Positions 1 through 11,000 of a DNA stretch of 64,000 nucleotides are shown piece by piece; within the stretch, counting starts at the first letter, position 1, and every line of letters starts with the position of its first letter. Below the pieces are notes generated by a model. It ran no database searches. It had not been told where the DNA came from and saw nothing but the letters and a program-made list of their open reading frames with translations. A program made the position numbers and the translations under genes. Source of the stretch: Calendula officinalis. Its lineage: Eukaryota > Streptophyta > Magnoliopsida > Asterales > Asteraceae. The stretch is taken from assembly GCA_963853835.1 (NCBI GenBank), contig OY970822.1, positions 89,323,135-89,387,134 on the forward strand, read 5' to 3'.

Positions 1-485
1 TATTACTTAAGATGTTTTAACTAAGTTCAATAACTATTGAAACTTATGCTTCCATAAAACTTTTAAATACTTTCATTAGAAAAACTTTCTAATTACTAGC
101 ATCTAAATACCTTGAGCTATAAAGACATTATTTATACAACAATCAAACAAATATATATAAACATGAAACATAAGTAAATCAAAACTTGACTTACAATCTA
201 GTCATAAACCTTGACTAGTGTAATTATCATACATTCACACAATATAATTCAACCATGGATTCGATAATTGATTAAAACCAAAAAAGAAACTTGTTTTAAC
301 AAAATAAAATTATCCAAACAATAAAGTAAAATTGTTTAAAACGAATCCACTGAAAAAACTGAATTATAAAAAACTTGGTGCTCGTGGGACCATCACCATC
401 TCATGCCGGTCACTATCACTTTCCATATCCTCCTGCAATAAACGATTGCAAAATTTAGATTACTCGTAACGTACTTTACAAGTAT

Positions 486-1403
486 CTAAAAGTGATTAAG
501 AAGTGTGGTTGTGTTACCCGAGGAACTTGCGTTTCCTCCACTACCACTTGCACCCTTTGGACAATTTCTATTCCAATGCCCAGCCTCACCACACTTGAAG
601 CACCGGTTCTCGGTCCTCGCAGTGTTAGGCTTAACCTTCTTGACCTTTTGTTTGACACCTTTACCATTTGGCACTCCTTGGTTAGGATAGGTTTTACCCT
701 TTCCTTTACCACCATGCCCTTTTCTCTTCTTCCCACCACCACCGCCATTACCGATCAAGAGAACGTCCTTAGATTCGGTCCCCAAACTCAACTCAGCTGT
801 CTTGAGCATGGAATGTAGCTCAGCAATGGATTTCTCCATATTATGCATGTTGTAGTTGACCACAAAAGACTTGTAGTCATCAGACAACGAGTTGAGTATA
901 GTATCTGTTGCCATTTGCAACGGTATGGGGTGACCAAGTCTAGCGAGGTGATCCATGTGTCCCTTCATTTTCATGACGTGGGCACTCACCGGCGTTCCTT
1001 TAACCATCTTGCAAGAGTTGAAGGCTCGATTGATGTCAAACCTCTCGGTGCGAGCTTGCTCTTGAAATGAATCCCTAAGTTGCTGGATCATCTCAAATGC
1101 AGGAACATCCATAAGTCCCGCTTGTAACTCAGGACTCATGGTGGCTAGCATTAAACAGCTCACATCAAGTGCATCACTGACATGCTTATCATAAGCTTGC
1201 CTCGTTTCAGCTCTGGCATTAACAGCAGGGGTGTTCGGTACTGCTCTCTCCAAGACATACCACTTTCTCTCATGCCTGAGCACAATACGAAGATTGCGCT
1301 CCCAGTTGAGAAAGTTTGACCCAGTCAACTTGTCTTTTTCGAGGATTGAGCGAAGTGAGAGATTGTTGGTACTTGTTGTCGCAATCACATTTGTTGCTGC
1401 CAT
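486..1403 (-). CDS. Copia-type retrotransposon Gag (gag-only ORF)
   Basis: A 305-residue ORF read leftward from 1403. The N-terminal two thirds has the layout of the plant Copia gag (UBN2 / Retrotran_gag_2) family, with an LTGSNFLNWERNLRIVL-type opening and a DALDVSCLMLATMSPELQ segment. A CCHC zinc knuckle (CFKCGEAGHWNRNC) lies near residues 268-281, after a Gly/Lys-rich linker. Gag packages element RNA in cytoplasmic particles. The ORF stops about 25 residues after the knuckle, and no protease, integrase or RT follows in the remaining 485 bases. A possible intron acceptor (tttattgcag) near 435 could join a downstream coding piece; this is a guess. The element is either non-autonomous or its pol lies beyond the left edge. 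Confidence 0.85.
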   Translation of the reverse strand: MAATNVIATTSTNNLSLRSILEKDKLTGSNFLNWERNLRIVLRHERKWYVLERAVPNTPAVNARAETRQAYDKHVSDALDVSCLMLATMSPELQAGLMDVPAFEMIQQLRDSFQEQARTERFDINRAFNSCKMVKGTPVSAHVMKMKGHMDHLARLGHPIPLQMATDTILNSLSDDYKSFVVNYNMHNMEKSIAELHSMLKTAELSLGTESKDVLLIGNGGGGGKKRKGHGGKGKGKTYPNQGVPNGKGVKQKVKKVKPNTARTENRCFKCGEAGHWNRNCPKGASGSGGNASSSGNTTTLLNHF

Positions 1404-2707
1404 CTACAAATCAAACCCAGTTTAATTAGTAATCATCAATAAACATTCTCTAAAATATATTATAAACCCATAATTAATATTTTAGGCCTAGGATCCATAT
1501 ATCACATTCTCGCCGCAAGGTTTGGGCACTTCACGACGAGACATGCTATTTCTGGTAGGTAACTTCCTTACCGATCGTATCAAGACTTGACACGATTCCT
1601 AGGGGTCGTAGAATCTTTAGACTTATAACTTATTACAACTTTGTACAATTTAATTGTACATTTCTAAGTTAGTAATAAAGTCTAGTATGTTTATTCTACT
1701 CAAGTACTTTTTGGGCCGGGACTCCTGATTATCACCAAAGTAGATCAGACCATCTAAGACAGTGCGATGCTCTGCGCCGGGACTCCCGATTATCACAGAA
1801 CCTTACGCACCCTAATACTCGCAATGATTTGAATCCATATCTAAGGTTCTTTATCCTTACAATATGAATATCGTTTAACAAGTGAGGTGTTCCATTAGGT
1901 GGATAGTACTTCGATCTAAGATTTTCTTGGGTTTGTTTAAGTCTTAAAACTAAACTTAAACTTTTATTCCAATCTTAATCCTTGTTTAAAAATGTGTGAC
2001 TTGTGAATTGTATGGTTCTCCAAGACACCTTCTTTAAACATAAGAACCATTCTTTAAAACTTATAGTTTCAAGAATTCACACGATTTTACATGTATACCT
2101 AAAACGAGGTGTACAAAACGTTTTACTAGGTTTTGTGAGAAACCTTATTTCTAATAAAAAAAACTTACTTGTTTTTATATTACTTGAAAAACTTATAAAA
2201 CTTATGTTAAACTTTTAAAACTTTTATGATTCATGAACTTGAAACATAAACTTAGTTTAAACATAAATGGTTTTTCATATGTCTAATAATGAAATTAAAC
2301 ATTTATTTCTTACTTATTAAATTCGACCATAACTTATGCCTTAACGACACACTTATAAACTTTGTGATTTTCTTGTGTAACTCCCACTAGCTTCAACAAC
2401 CATGATGAAACTTAAGCTAACAATCACCGGTTTATACTTGGTGAAACTAATAAACCTATTATATAAAAACTATATATAATAATTCTTTAGTTTGTTTAAA
2501 CATTTCTTATATTTAACTTGAACTAGTTAAATATAGGTTCTTGTTATTTATACTTGATCATTAATCTAGTATATTACATAACTTGTTAAATACTTATGTT
2601 ATACTTGTATAATTTATAACTTAATTATTGAATGTTTTCATGTTATGATATCATAACCTGTGTTAAAAAATAATACATACATAGTTTACCTTTCTCGAAT
2701 TCTTCTA

Positions 2708-2710
<3 letters not shown>

Positions 2711-2796
<86 letters not shown>
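2711..2796. repeat. (AT)n microsatellite
   Basis: An uninterrupted AT dinucleotide tract of about 43 units lies in the retrotransposon leader. Confidence 0.97.
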
Positions 2797-2797
<1 letters not shown>

Positions 2798-3627
2798 TAG
2801 TTAATCATATAATTTCAACTTGTACAATTTCTAGTTATAATGAAATCATAACTTTGTACTTTCTAGTTTTAATTATATTATAACTTATACAATAACTTAT
2901 TATAATATTATCTTTCAAAGATCAAAATAACATTACCCTTTTTAATTGTTCCATTTTAACTTGTATTTAATGTTATGTTCGTGTATATATGTATATTTAT
3001 AATAACAAACTTGTAACATTCTAATAAGAACATTACATCTAGCTTATACATATGTATTTTAACTTAATCTAATTAAAATACGTATAAACTTATTATATCT
3101 TTTAAAATTCAATTTCACCTAATAAATAAAAATTCCGAAAAATTTAAATACATATATATAAACACATAATTAAGTACATCTTGTTAATTTTTAAAACTTA
3201 AAAATTAACATCTTCTTTATCAATTCCCTAAACTAATTAGATGAACCCTAATCTTGCTTTTGATCAATCAAAACTAGGGTTTTGACTTTCTTGATCAAAG
3301 ACATTATTTTTTTTAATTAAAAGACTAATTCTAATCAATCCTTTTAAACAATAAACTTTGTTTAAATTCTAAGATAGATTATAACTTTTAATAAATTTAT
3401 TTAAACTCTTTAATTTAAAACTTATAGACAATAAACTTTGTCAAAATTACTAGGTTTAAAGAACTAGCCTTAATAAATCTATCAAAATAATAATTAAACC
3501 TATTAGACATAAACTTGTCTAATTAACTAGGTTTTAGATTATTTTCCTAATTAATACTTTTAAACTATTAAAATTAAACTAGTTTAATGTTCTAGGGTTC
3601 TTTAGGGTTTTCGAAAATCTTAACACT

Positions 3628-3975
3628 AAGAAACTTTTCCACCAATTAAACTAGGCTAGTTTAACATACTTGGTGTCCAAGTTTCCTCTAGATTCACGAA
3701 AATCCTAAGGCTTTTTGGAAAGAATCCTTTTGATCAATTAAACATATCTTGTTTAATATACTTGATCCTAGGGTTCTTTCTAGGTCACGAAAATTCTAGG
3801 GTTTATGGAAAGAATCCTTTTGATCAATTAAACATATCTTGTTTAATATACTTGATCCTAGGGTTCTTTCTAGGGTTTCAAAAATTTGCCAGGGTTTTCT
3901 AGAAACCTTCTTGACCAATTAAACTTAGACTAGTTTAATGTTCTTGGTCTTAGGGTTTCTTCCTTTATTTTCGAA
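3628..3975. repeat. Degenerate tandem array, period about 90 bp
   Basis: Two nearly identical units start at 3721 and 3811 (period 90) and share a stretch running from agaatcctttt to gggttctttct. More diverged units precede (from about 3628) and follow (to about 3975). Each unit carries a small inverted repeat of the form TTAAAC...GTTTAA. The array sits just downstream of the primer-binding site in element orientation. Confidence 0.75.
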
Positions 3976-4075
3976 AAACATGAAGAAGAAAGAAGAAAAA
4001 CTTGAAACAAAAAAAACTTGTAAATTAAAGTAAACAAACAACCTTTGCTAATCTAGTCTAGATTTCTAAACCAAC

Positions 4076-4087
4076 GCTCTGATACCA
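4076..4087 (-). promoter_or_regulatory. Primer-binding site (initiator Met-tRNA type)
   Basis: The minus strand reads TGGTATCAGAGC, the standard plant sequence complementary to the 3' end of initiator Met-tRNA. It lies one base inside the LTR end CCCTTCA at 4089. This fixes the element orientation as minus and marks the right-hand segment as the 5' LTR. Confidence 0.9.
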
Positions 4088-4088
4088 C

Positions 4089-5181
4089 TGAAGGGATTTA
4101 CTACGCACCATGCGACTGATCAATCACTTGGATCGACCACCTAGTACACGAGTTCGAACCTTGCTGACCAAGAACATGAACTTGTTCTTGACCGGTTAAA
4201 ACTAACTAGCTGATTTAATCCCTAAATGCGGAACTGGGATTAAACCTAATCCTTAAATCCTAAAGGATTGGGATATTGGAAAACTAGATTAGGTTAACAA
4301 GAAAGAAACCTTGTACGAAGAACTCGAACACACACACATACTTGTGTGTGTTCGTCGACCATCAACCAAAGAACCCTAGGGTTCTTTGGCCGAAATTCGT
4401 CCAAGAGGAAGAAGGGAGTAAAGGGTTTCCCAAAACATACCTTGTTGTTTGCTTAAGATTGATCCACTGATGATGAACAAATCGAGCGATCTTCTAGTTG
4501 ATCTAAGCAATAAACTTGTTTCTTCAAAACTTGAAGAACACGAAGAACGAAGAACACCAAACTTGGTGTTCTTGGGAGTGTTCGGCCGAAACCAAAAGAG
4601 GAGGGGCTAGGGTTTCGATTTAGGTGTAAGGGAATATTATGATTAGGTTTAAATGAAACCTTAAGCCTTCTATTTATAATAGAATAAGTTTCATTTAAGT
4701 CCTTCTAGTTTAATTAAGATTAATCTCTTAATTAAACTTATCTCTTACACTTTAAACCCTTATAGTTTAACTAGTTTATTATTGTTGCACTTAACTACTA
4801 AATGTCTAGTATTAACACACTAATAATTCGGTACCCATATACACGAATTATACACTTGTGTTTATACTTCTAATAGTTAATTATATAATAACGTTTATAT
4901 AATTTATACAACAATATTATCCAATTACTATATGATTTAATAGTTTTAAATCATATCATGGATAATCTATAATTAACACATTGTATATTTACTCAACTAG
5001 TAAATGTACAACTACTTGTATTAATTAGTTAGTTAAACTAATCTAGTAATAAGTTAAACTTAACTTAATACTTAACTGATTCATAATGACTATTATGAAT
5101 CATTCCTCTTCGTAGTATCATTGCTTATCTTGCTCGTATTACATGCACTTACCGGTGTGACCCTTAAGTGTTTCGTAGGCA
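4089..5181 (-). mobile_element. 5' LTR of the Copia-type element (outer end uncertain)
   Basis: Sequence from 4089 (minus-strand end TTCA) runs outward from the primer-binding site. The outer boundary must begin TG on the minus strand. Two candidates fit, at 5147 and 5181, and no second LTR lies in the window to decide between them, so the end is approximate. No long ORF is present. The left LTR, if it exists, lies before base 1. Confidence 0.5.
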
Positions 5182-5630
5182 TGGATGTATCATCATAGGT
5201 TGACTGACTGTGCACATAATTCCTTGAATAATTCCTTCACCTTTCTCTCCAAATCTTCCCACTTTTGTGAGGAAGATTAGGACATAAATAATGGCAAAAA
5301 ATTTCCCTCGTCTTCCTTTCTCTTCTTTTAATAGCAAACTCTGGAACACGATAAAAATTAATTATCTTCACAAATCTCTTCTCTTCTCTCTTAATTTAAA
5401 CTTGGGAACACAGCGGTACCTTTCCAATTCAAACTTTCGGACTTACCTCAGTTCGTTCTCTTCTTTTTACGGGGCGTTGGTTCGCAGAATGTTTTGCAGT
5501 GGAATTGGAATCTGGGATGGAATTGGAATCCGAAGGAATTTGAATTTGAATCCAATTCCTTGTCTTTTGTGTTTGGTTTGTGTCATTAGGAATTGGAACT
5601 TAAATGTAGTTCCATCACTCCACAACCACC

Positions 5631-6172
5631 TATGGGTGTTTTTCGGTCGAGTTATTTGGGTTTCAGGTCAGTTAGGTCGGGTTTGGTTTTGATGTATTAA
5701 AATTATTAGGGGTGAGCTCGGTCCAAAAACCAAACCGAAACCGAAAACGAAAATAATGAATTTTCAAAATCGAACCGATAACATGTTATCGGTTTTGGTT
5801 CGGATCGGGTTTTTTAGGCCAAATGTTCATCTTTTTCAAAAGACCGAACCGAAACCGAAAACAATGAATTTTCAAAACCGAAACCATACCGATAACATCT
5901 TATCGGGTTCGGTTTCGGTCGGTTTTCGGTTCGGTTCGGTTTTTCGGTCCAAATGCTCACCCCTAAAATTATACCCGATAATCGAACCGAATACGGTTCG
6001 TGTTTCGGGTCGAACAAATTCGGTTTTTTTTCTCCGGTCAACCGAACCAAATGATATAACCCGAAACCCAAATAAGATGCCCGATTAACCCGAACTTGAA
6101 TAAGGTTGGTTGAGTTTTTCGGGTTCAGTTATAACCCGACCATATAAACCGGAAATCCAATTAACACCCTAT
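5631..6172. mobile_element. Nested TIR element rich in ACCGAA/TTCGGT motifs
   Basis: GGGTGTT at the left (about 5634) and AACACCC at the right (about 6163-6169) form short inverted ends around sequence dominated by CCGAA, CGGGTT and TTCGG words. No exact target duplication was found, so the borders are approximate. It lies inside the Harbinger-like element and itself contains another insertion. Confidence 0.45.
5707..5964. mobile_element. hAT-like MITE with perfect 8 bp target duplication
   Basis: The ends are TAGGGGTGAGC and GCTCACCCCT. The flanking octamer AAAATTAT occurs exactly at 5699-5706 and again at 5965-5972, as expected for a hAT insertion. The 258 bp interior is made of AACCGAAACCG-type repeats and has no coding capacity. 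It is the innermost of three nested elements. Confidence 0.85.
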
Positions 6173-6379
6173 CAAGTGAAGGAGAGGTCTGGTAGTCGGA
6201 AGGAATCTGAATTCCGTAGGGTGTTGGAAGGAATCTGAATTCCCTCAACCGAAGGAAAGTTTTGGTGCATTGGATTCCAATTCCATCCTGAAAATGGTGA
6301 ACCAAACGCAGGAATCTCTGGAATTAGATTCCAATTCCCACTAATTCCAGGGAATTCCAACGAACTAAACGCCCCCTTA

Positions 6380-7258
6380 GGTGCTGTTTGGTTCGCAGAA
6401 TGTTTCTGATGATTGGAATCTATAAAGGAATTGGAATTCAATTCCATAGTCTGTTTGGTTGGCATGGAAGTGAATTGGAATCCAATTCAATATTCTGTTT
6501 GGTTGACATGAATTGGAATTGAAATTATTTAAAATGACGAATTTACCCTTATTTCTAGTAGTGGTTGGTTGGTGGTGGTGGGTGGTGGTGGGTGGTGGTG
6601 GTGATCGTGGGTGGTGGCGGCGGTGGTGCCGAAGGCGGCGGTGGTGGGTGGTGGTGGTGGCGGTATAGGTGGTGGTGGCGGTTGGTGGCGGCGATGGGTG
6701 GTGGTGGTAGGGGTGGCGGCGGTGGGTGGTGGTGGAGGGCGGCGATGGAGGTAGGTGGTGGATGGTGGCGGTGGAGGTAGGTGGTGGTGGAGGGTGGCGG
6801 TAGGTGGCGGATGGCGGTTGCGGCGGGTGGGGGTGGCTGTGGCGGGTGGTGGTGGCGGCGGCGGTGGATGGTGGCGGTGGCGGCGGGTGGTGGTGGCGGT
6901 GGCGGTGGCAGGTGGTGGCAGGTGGCGGTTGGTGGTGGTGGTGGTGGCGGCGGCGGGTGGTGGTGGCGGTGGCGGCGGCGGTGGTGATGGTGGCGGCGGT
7001 AGTGATGGTGGTGGCGGCGGTGGTGATGGTGGTTGTGGTGGTGGATAAAAGGTATAAATGTAAAAGAACATTACATCCAACCTTGGAATTCAATTCCCTC
7101 CACATTTGGATGGAATTGAGATTCCTTCATATTGTGGAACGTTTTCATGATTTAGGAATCCAATTTCATCCAATTTTTTTAACCAAACACTGAAAGCTGA
7201 TGGAATTGAATTCCAATTCCCTCAGATTCCATTACATTCCAGCGAACCAAACAGCACC
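6380..7258. mobile_element. PIF/Harbinger-like MITE abutting the previous one
   Basis: The ends are GGTGCTGTTTGGTTCGC and its inverse GCGAACCAAACAGCACC. They are flanked by TTA at 6377-6379 and 7259-7261. The left TTA is also the right target site of the neighbouring element. The subterminal regions contain GAATTGGAATTC-type words, and the centre is a GGT/GGC minisatellite. No transposase is encoded. A related element with the same GGTGCTGTTTG end sits at 30443-31757. Confidence 0.85.
6565..7045. repeat. GGT/GGC minisatellite inside the Harbinger-like MITE
   Basis: About 480 bp consist almost only of GGTGGTGGC-type triplets, strongly purine/T skewed and GC-rich in an AT-rich region. In six frames it produces long Gly/Trp/Val- or Pro/Thr/His-rich reading frames, which are repeat artefacts and not genes. 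Confidence 0.95.
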
Positions 7259-7343
7259 TTAGTTCTTTTTTTATCATCCAGTTTTTGCTTTTTAGCATGT
7301 AAATAAGTAAATTACTAAATTAACAAACTATAAACAGTATTTT

Positions 7344-7732
7344 GGGGGCGTTTGGGAGGGCTTATTTAGGATGCTTATGAGCTTTTAAGCTTATTTAAAT
7401 TTAATAATCACTTTTAAGTGTTTGGTAGAGCTTATAAGCTTATGCTTATGAGCTTATTTAGGGGGTTTTAAATAAGCTACTTCGGAAGGGATTATTAGCT
7501 TATTTAGGATTTTTACGTCTTTGTCCTCCCATTGTAACCCAGTTCACCTCACAACCTATTTTAAAATGGATTACTAAAAAATATTCTTTTTAGTCATTTT
7601 ACGATTAAAATATATAAGCCGGTCCAAACACTTTATTTACCAAAAGCTTATTAACTTAAATAACATCATAAGCTCATAAGCTTATAAGCTAATAAGCACA
7701 AGCCATTTTAATAAGCTTTCACAAACACCCCC
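7344..7732. mobile_element. TIR element with AAGCTTAT-rich ends
   Basis: GGGGGCGTTTGGGAGGGCTTATT at the left matches, inverted, AATAAGCTTTCACAAACACCCCC at the right. The remainder is repeated AAGCTTATTTA/TAAGCTTAT words. No coding capacity was seen and no clear target duplication was found. It lies about 300 bp upstream of the phosphoacetylglucosamine mutase start. Confidence 0.65.
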
Positions 7733-8044
7733 TTCAATGAATTTGATAACTATAGCTTATTTCAGTTATAATTAAGGAAAATTAAGTTTACAAATCATTC
7801 ATGACTATGTTTGAGTTAGTTACTGATCAAATCTAGTGCTCTTTTCGTTTTAGGTTTTTTATTTTGTTTTGATCTCTTTTTAATCGGTTATCACAAATTG
7901 ATGTGAATTTTATTCATAATTTAGCAAGATGTTGTTGTAATATTTGTAATAATAGTGAGATCATCAATTTTGACTGGGAAGTTCAAATTCGTTAATTTGG
8001 GGAATAATAGTTTTTGCGTGCAGACTGCAGAGCAACAAGAAAGG

Positions 8045-11000
8045 ATGAAAGAACAGCAACGATCGATGATCCTTCAGTCTGCTTCTCGTTTCCCACCTCC
8101 GAAAGGTTTGAATTTTGTACCAGAATCCATATCAAATTCTTCATTTCCCGAACCCTAAAACTAAATCTCCACTTTCATGGTTCCAATTTTGAAGGGATCA
8201 AGCTCTCTTATGGCACTGCCGGATTCAGATCCGATGCATCGATCCTTCAATCGACAGTATTCAGAATCGGGATACTGGCGGCATTGAGATCGTTGAAGAC
8301 TGGCGGAGCTGTGATCGGATTGATGATCACCGCTTCACACAACAAAGTCTCTGATAATGGCGTCAAAATAGCTGACCCTAGTGGTGGAATGCTTACTCAG
8401 GATTGGGAGCCGTTTGCTGATTCAATTGCTAATGCTCCAGATCCTGAAAATCTCCTTCAGGTCACTCTCGAATCATCTTTTAATTTTCAAAATATCTTAC
8501 GTAATTTAAGGTAAGATGATGAGGTTTCAGCGTAATTTCTAGATTTTACAATCCAATTTGGGGATTTTTCTTTGCATTCAAATCGATTGAAGAAAAATGA
8601 TTTTTAATTGTATATATGCTTTCGTATGCATTATATATAGAACATTTCCAGTCCATTCCCTTTTAGTTGAATTGTTATTGATTTAATCAATGTGACACAT
8701 TTGAGATAAAAAGAAATTACTTCGATTAGTTGTGTATGAAGGAAGAAGATGTTGATTCCATATTTTCAAATGATTTTTTGAAACAGTTAATTACTGAGTT
8801 TATAAAGAAGGAAAACATATCACTTGATGGAGCAGAAGGTGCAACAATATTGCTGGGAAGAGACACCAGGCCTAGTGGTGAATCACTAGTTGAGGCTGCA
8901 AAACAAGTAAGAAAAATAAATAAAAATGGATGATAAATCTAATAAACAAGATTACTTAAAAACACATATATTCTATCTTGTAATTTTTAGGGAATCTGTT
9001 CAATAATTGGAGCAGTTGCAACTGATACAGGCATTGTAACAACTCCACAATTGCATTGGATGGTTCGTGAAAGAAATAAGGGCTTAAAAGCATCTGAGAT
9101 TGATTATTATGATCAGCTTTCAACCTCTTTTAGGTTGGTTGTTTACTGGCTACTTTATTAGAGTAGATTACATAAATCGTCCCTTTCGTTTATATGAAAT
9201 TACTGATTTGGTCCCTCAACTTTTTTTTTTACTACGCTCTAGTTTCGAATTTCGCAACACCAACGGTCCCTAAAGCAAGATAAGGCGGTAAACTTTTTAG
9301 GGACTGTTAATGTTATAAGTTTAGAAATTAGGGTCGTTGATGTTTCAAATTTTAAAATTAGGGATAGAGAATATTGGTGTTACAAATTTTAAAAATTAGG
9401 GACACCTGGTGTTGCAAATTTCAAAATCAGGGACTATTGGTGTTACAAATTTCAAATTTGAGGACTATATGTGTAAAAAAATAAGTGGAGGGATGACATC
9501 CGTAATTTTACACAAACCTCAGGTTTAGTATATGTAATTGAACGAGAGTAGTTGCTGCGGTCTTATATTGCTAAATTTATCGACATTTTTTTTTAGTTAA
9601 AAAATTATTAAATTTCTGTGCCAGATTTTTAAAATCATACTATGGATATTAAATTATCTAAAATTAAAACGGAAACTATAATAAAAACTTATGTGCCCGT
9701 GATCTCATAGAAATAAATATGCATAAACTCTTGTTAAAGAAATTTGGTAGGAAAACTGTATTATCAAAATATTTAAGGGGCTAAAATATTAAAATCTTGT
9801 GAACAGTATTCTTGGTATCAAGAATGTATTATAAGGGTAATATTTTGTTTTTTTAATTATATTATATTAGATGTTTGATAGATCTAATACCAAAAAAGAG
9901 TGGAGATAATCATGAAATTGGGAAGTTGGTTGTTGATTGCTCAAACGGGGTTGGTGGGGAGAAACTTCAAGTCTTGAAAGAAAAGTTAAATTGGTTGGAT
10001 TTAGAAATTCGTAATAAGGGCAAAACCGGAATATTAAATGAAGAAGTCGGTGCAGATTATGTGCAAAAAGACAAAATTGCCCCTCAAGGGTTTGGTTCTT
10101 CAGATATTGGGATAAGGTGTGCAAGTCTAGATGGAGATGCTGATCGTCTCGTGTACTTTACAATTATACCAAATTCCAACAACAAAATCAATTTAATTGA
10201 TGGAGACAAGATTTTGTCATTATTTGCTTTATTTATCAACCAACAATTAACCATTTTAAGTGATGAAAATGAAAATCAAACCCGTGTTGGTGTTATACAA
10301 ACGGCTTATGCTAATGGTGCATCTACTAAATACCTAAAAAATTTGGGATTAGATGTTGTGTTTACACCAACAGGAGTTAAATATTTGCATGCAAAAGCAG
10401 AGGAGTATGATATTGGTATTTATTTTGAAGCAAATGGTCATGGAACCGTATTATTCTCGGGTCAATTCTTAAGTTGGTTAGACGGGCAAAAGTCAACAGA
10501 AAAAGGTAATTCCTAAGTTTTTGTGTTTGACTTGAAAAAGTTAACAGAACTTTAATTCTGAAAGACTGAAACTAACTTTTTTTTTTTTTTTTTTTTTTAG
10601 ATTTAGAAAAACTGAAGGCTGCTAAGAGGCTGTGGGCAGTTAGTAAACTGATAAATCAAGCTGTTGGTGATGCTTTGAGTGGGTTGCTTTTGGTTGAAGC
10701 AATCTTACAACATTTGGGGTGGTCAGTTGATAAATGGAATCAACTTTATTGTGATCTACCAAGCAGACAACTTAAGGTTTTTTTATTTATTATTTTTAAA
10801 TGAGTAAATTACACAGATGGTCCTTTAAGTTTATAGCAAATTTCACCAATGGTCCTTTAGTTTCAAAAATTACACTGATGGTCCTTAATTCTAAAAGATT
10901 TTTCACCGATGGTCCTTTATACTAACTGACGTTAATTTATTCTGTTAACTCACCCCATGTGCAATGCACGTGAGGATAAAAAAGTCATTTTTAATTTCTT

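Larger units (their letters stand above)
1404..4075 (-). other. Long untranslated leader of the Copia-type element
   Basis: Between the primer-binding site at 4076-4087 and the gag start at 1403 lie about 2.7 kb with no ORF of note. This is unusually long for a Copia leader. It contains an AT dinucleotide tract (about 2711-2796), a degenerate array of about 90 bp units (3628-3975), and two copies of a GCCGGGACTCC-type motif near 1715 and 1776. It may include sequence acquired by the element. No second insertion boundary could be identified. Confidence 0.5.
5470..6376. mobile_element. PIF/Harbinger-like MITE (outer element of a nest)
   Basis: Imperfect terminal inverted repeats start with GGGGCGTT...GTTCG at the left and end ...CGAAC...CGCCCC at the right. 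TTA follows on the right (6377-6379) and precedes on the left (5467-5469), matching the 3 bp TWA target duplication of PIF/Harbinger elements. The ends carry the GGAATTGGAATC motif shared with the adjacent element. It has no transposase, and the middle is occupied by nested insertions. Confidence 0.7.

Noticed and set aside
6377..7193. Long Pro/Thr/His-rich and Gly/Trp-rich ORFs on both strands
   Set aside because: They arise from the GGT/GGC minisatellite inside a MITE; composition is explained entirely by the repeat.
8014..8514. Continuous 166-residue frame through the first PAGM intron
   Set aside because: The part before [11 protein letters not shown] is unlike the family, while splicing 8105 to 8195 gives the expected N-terminus.
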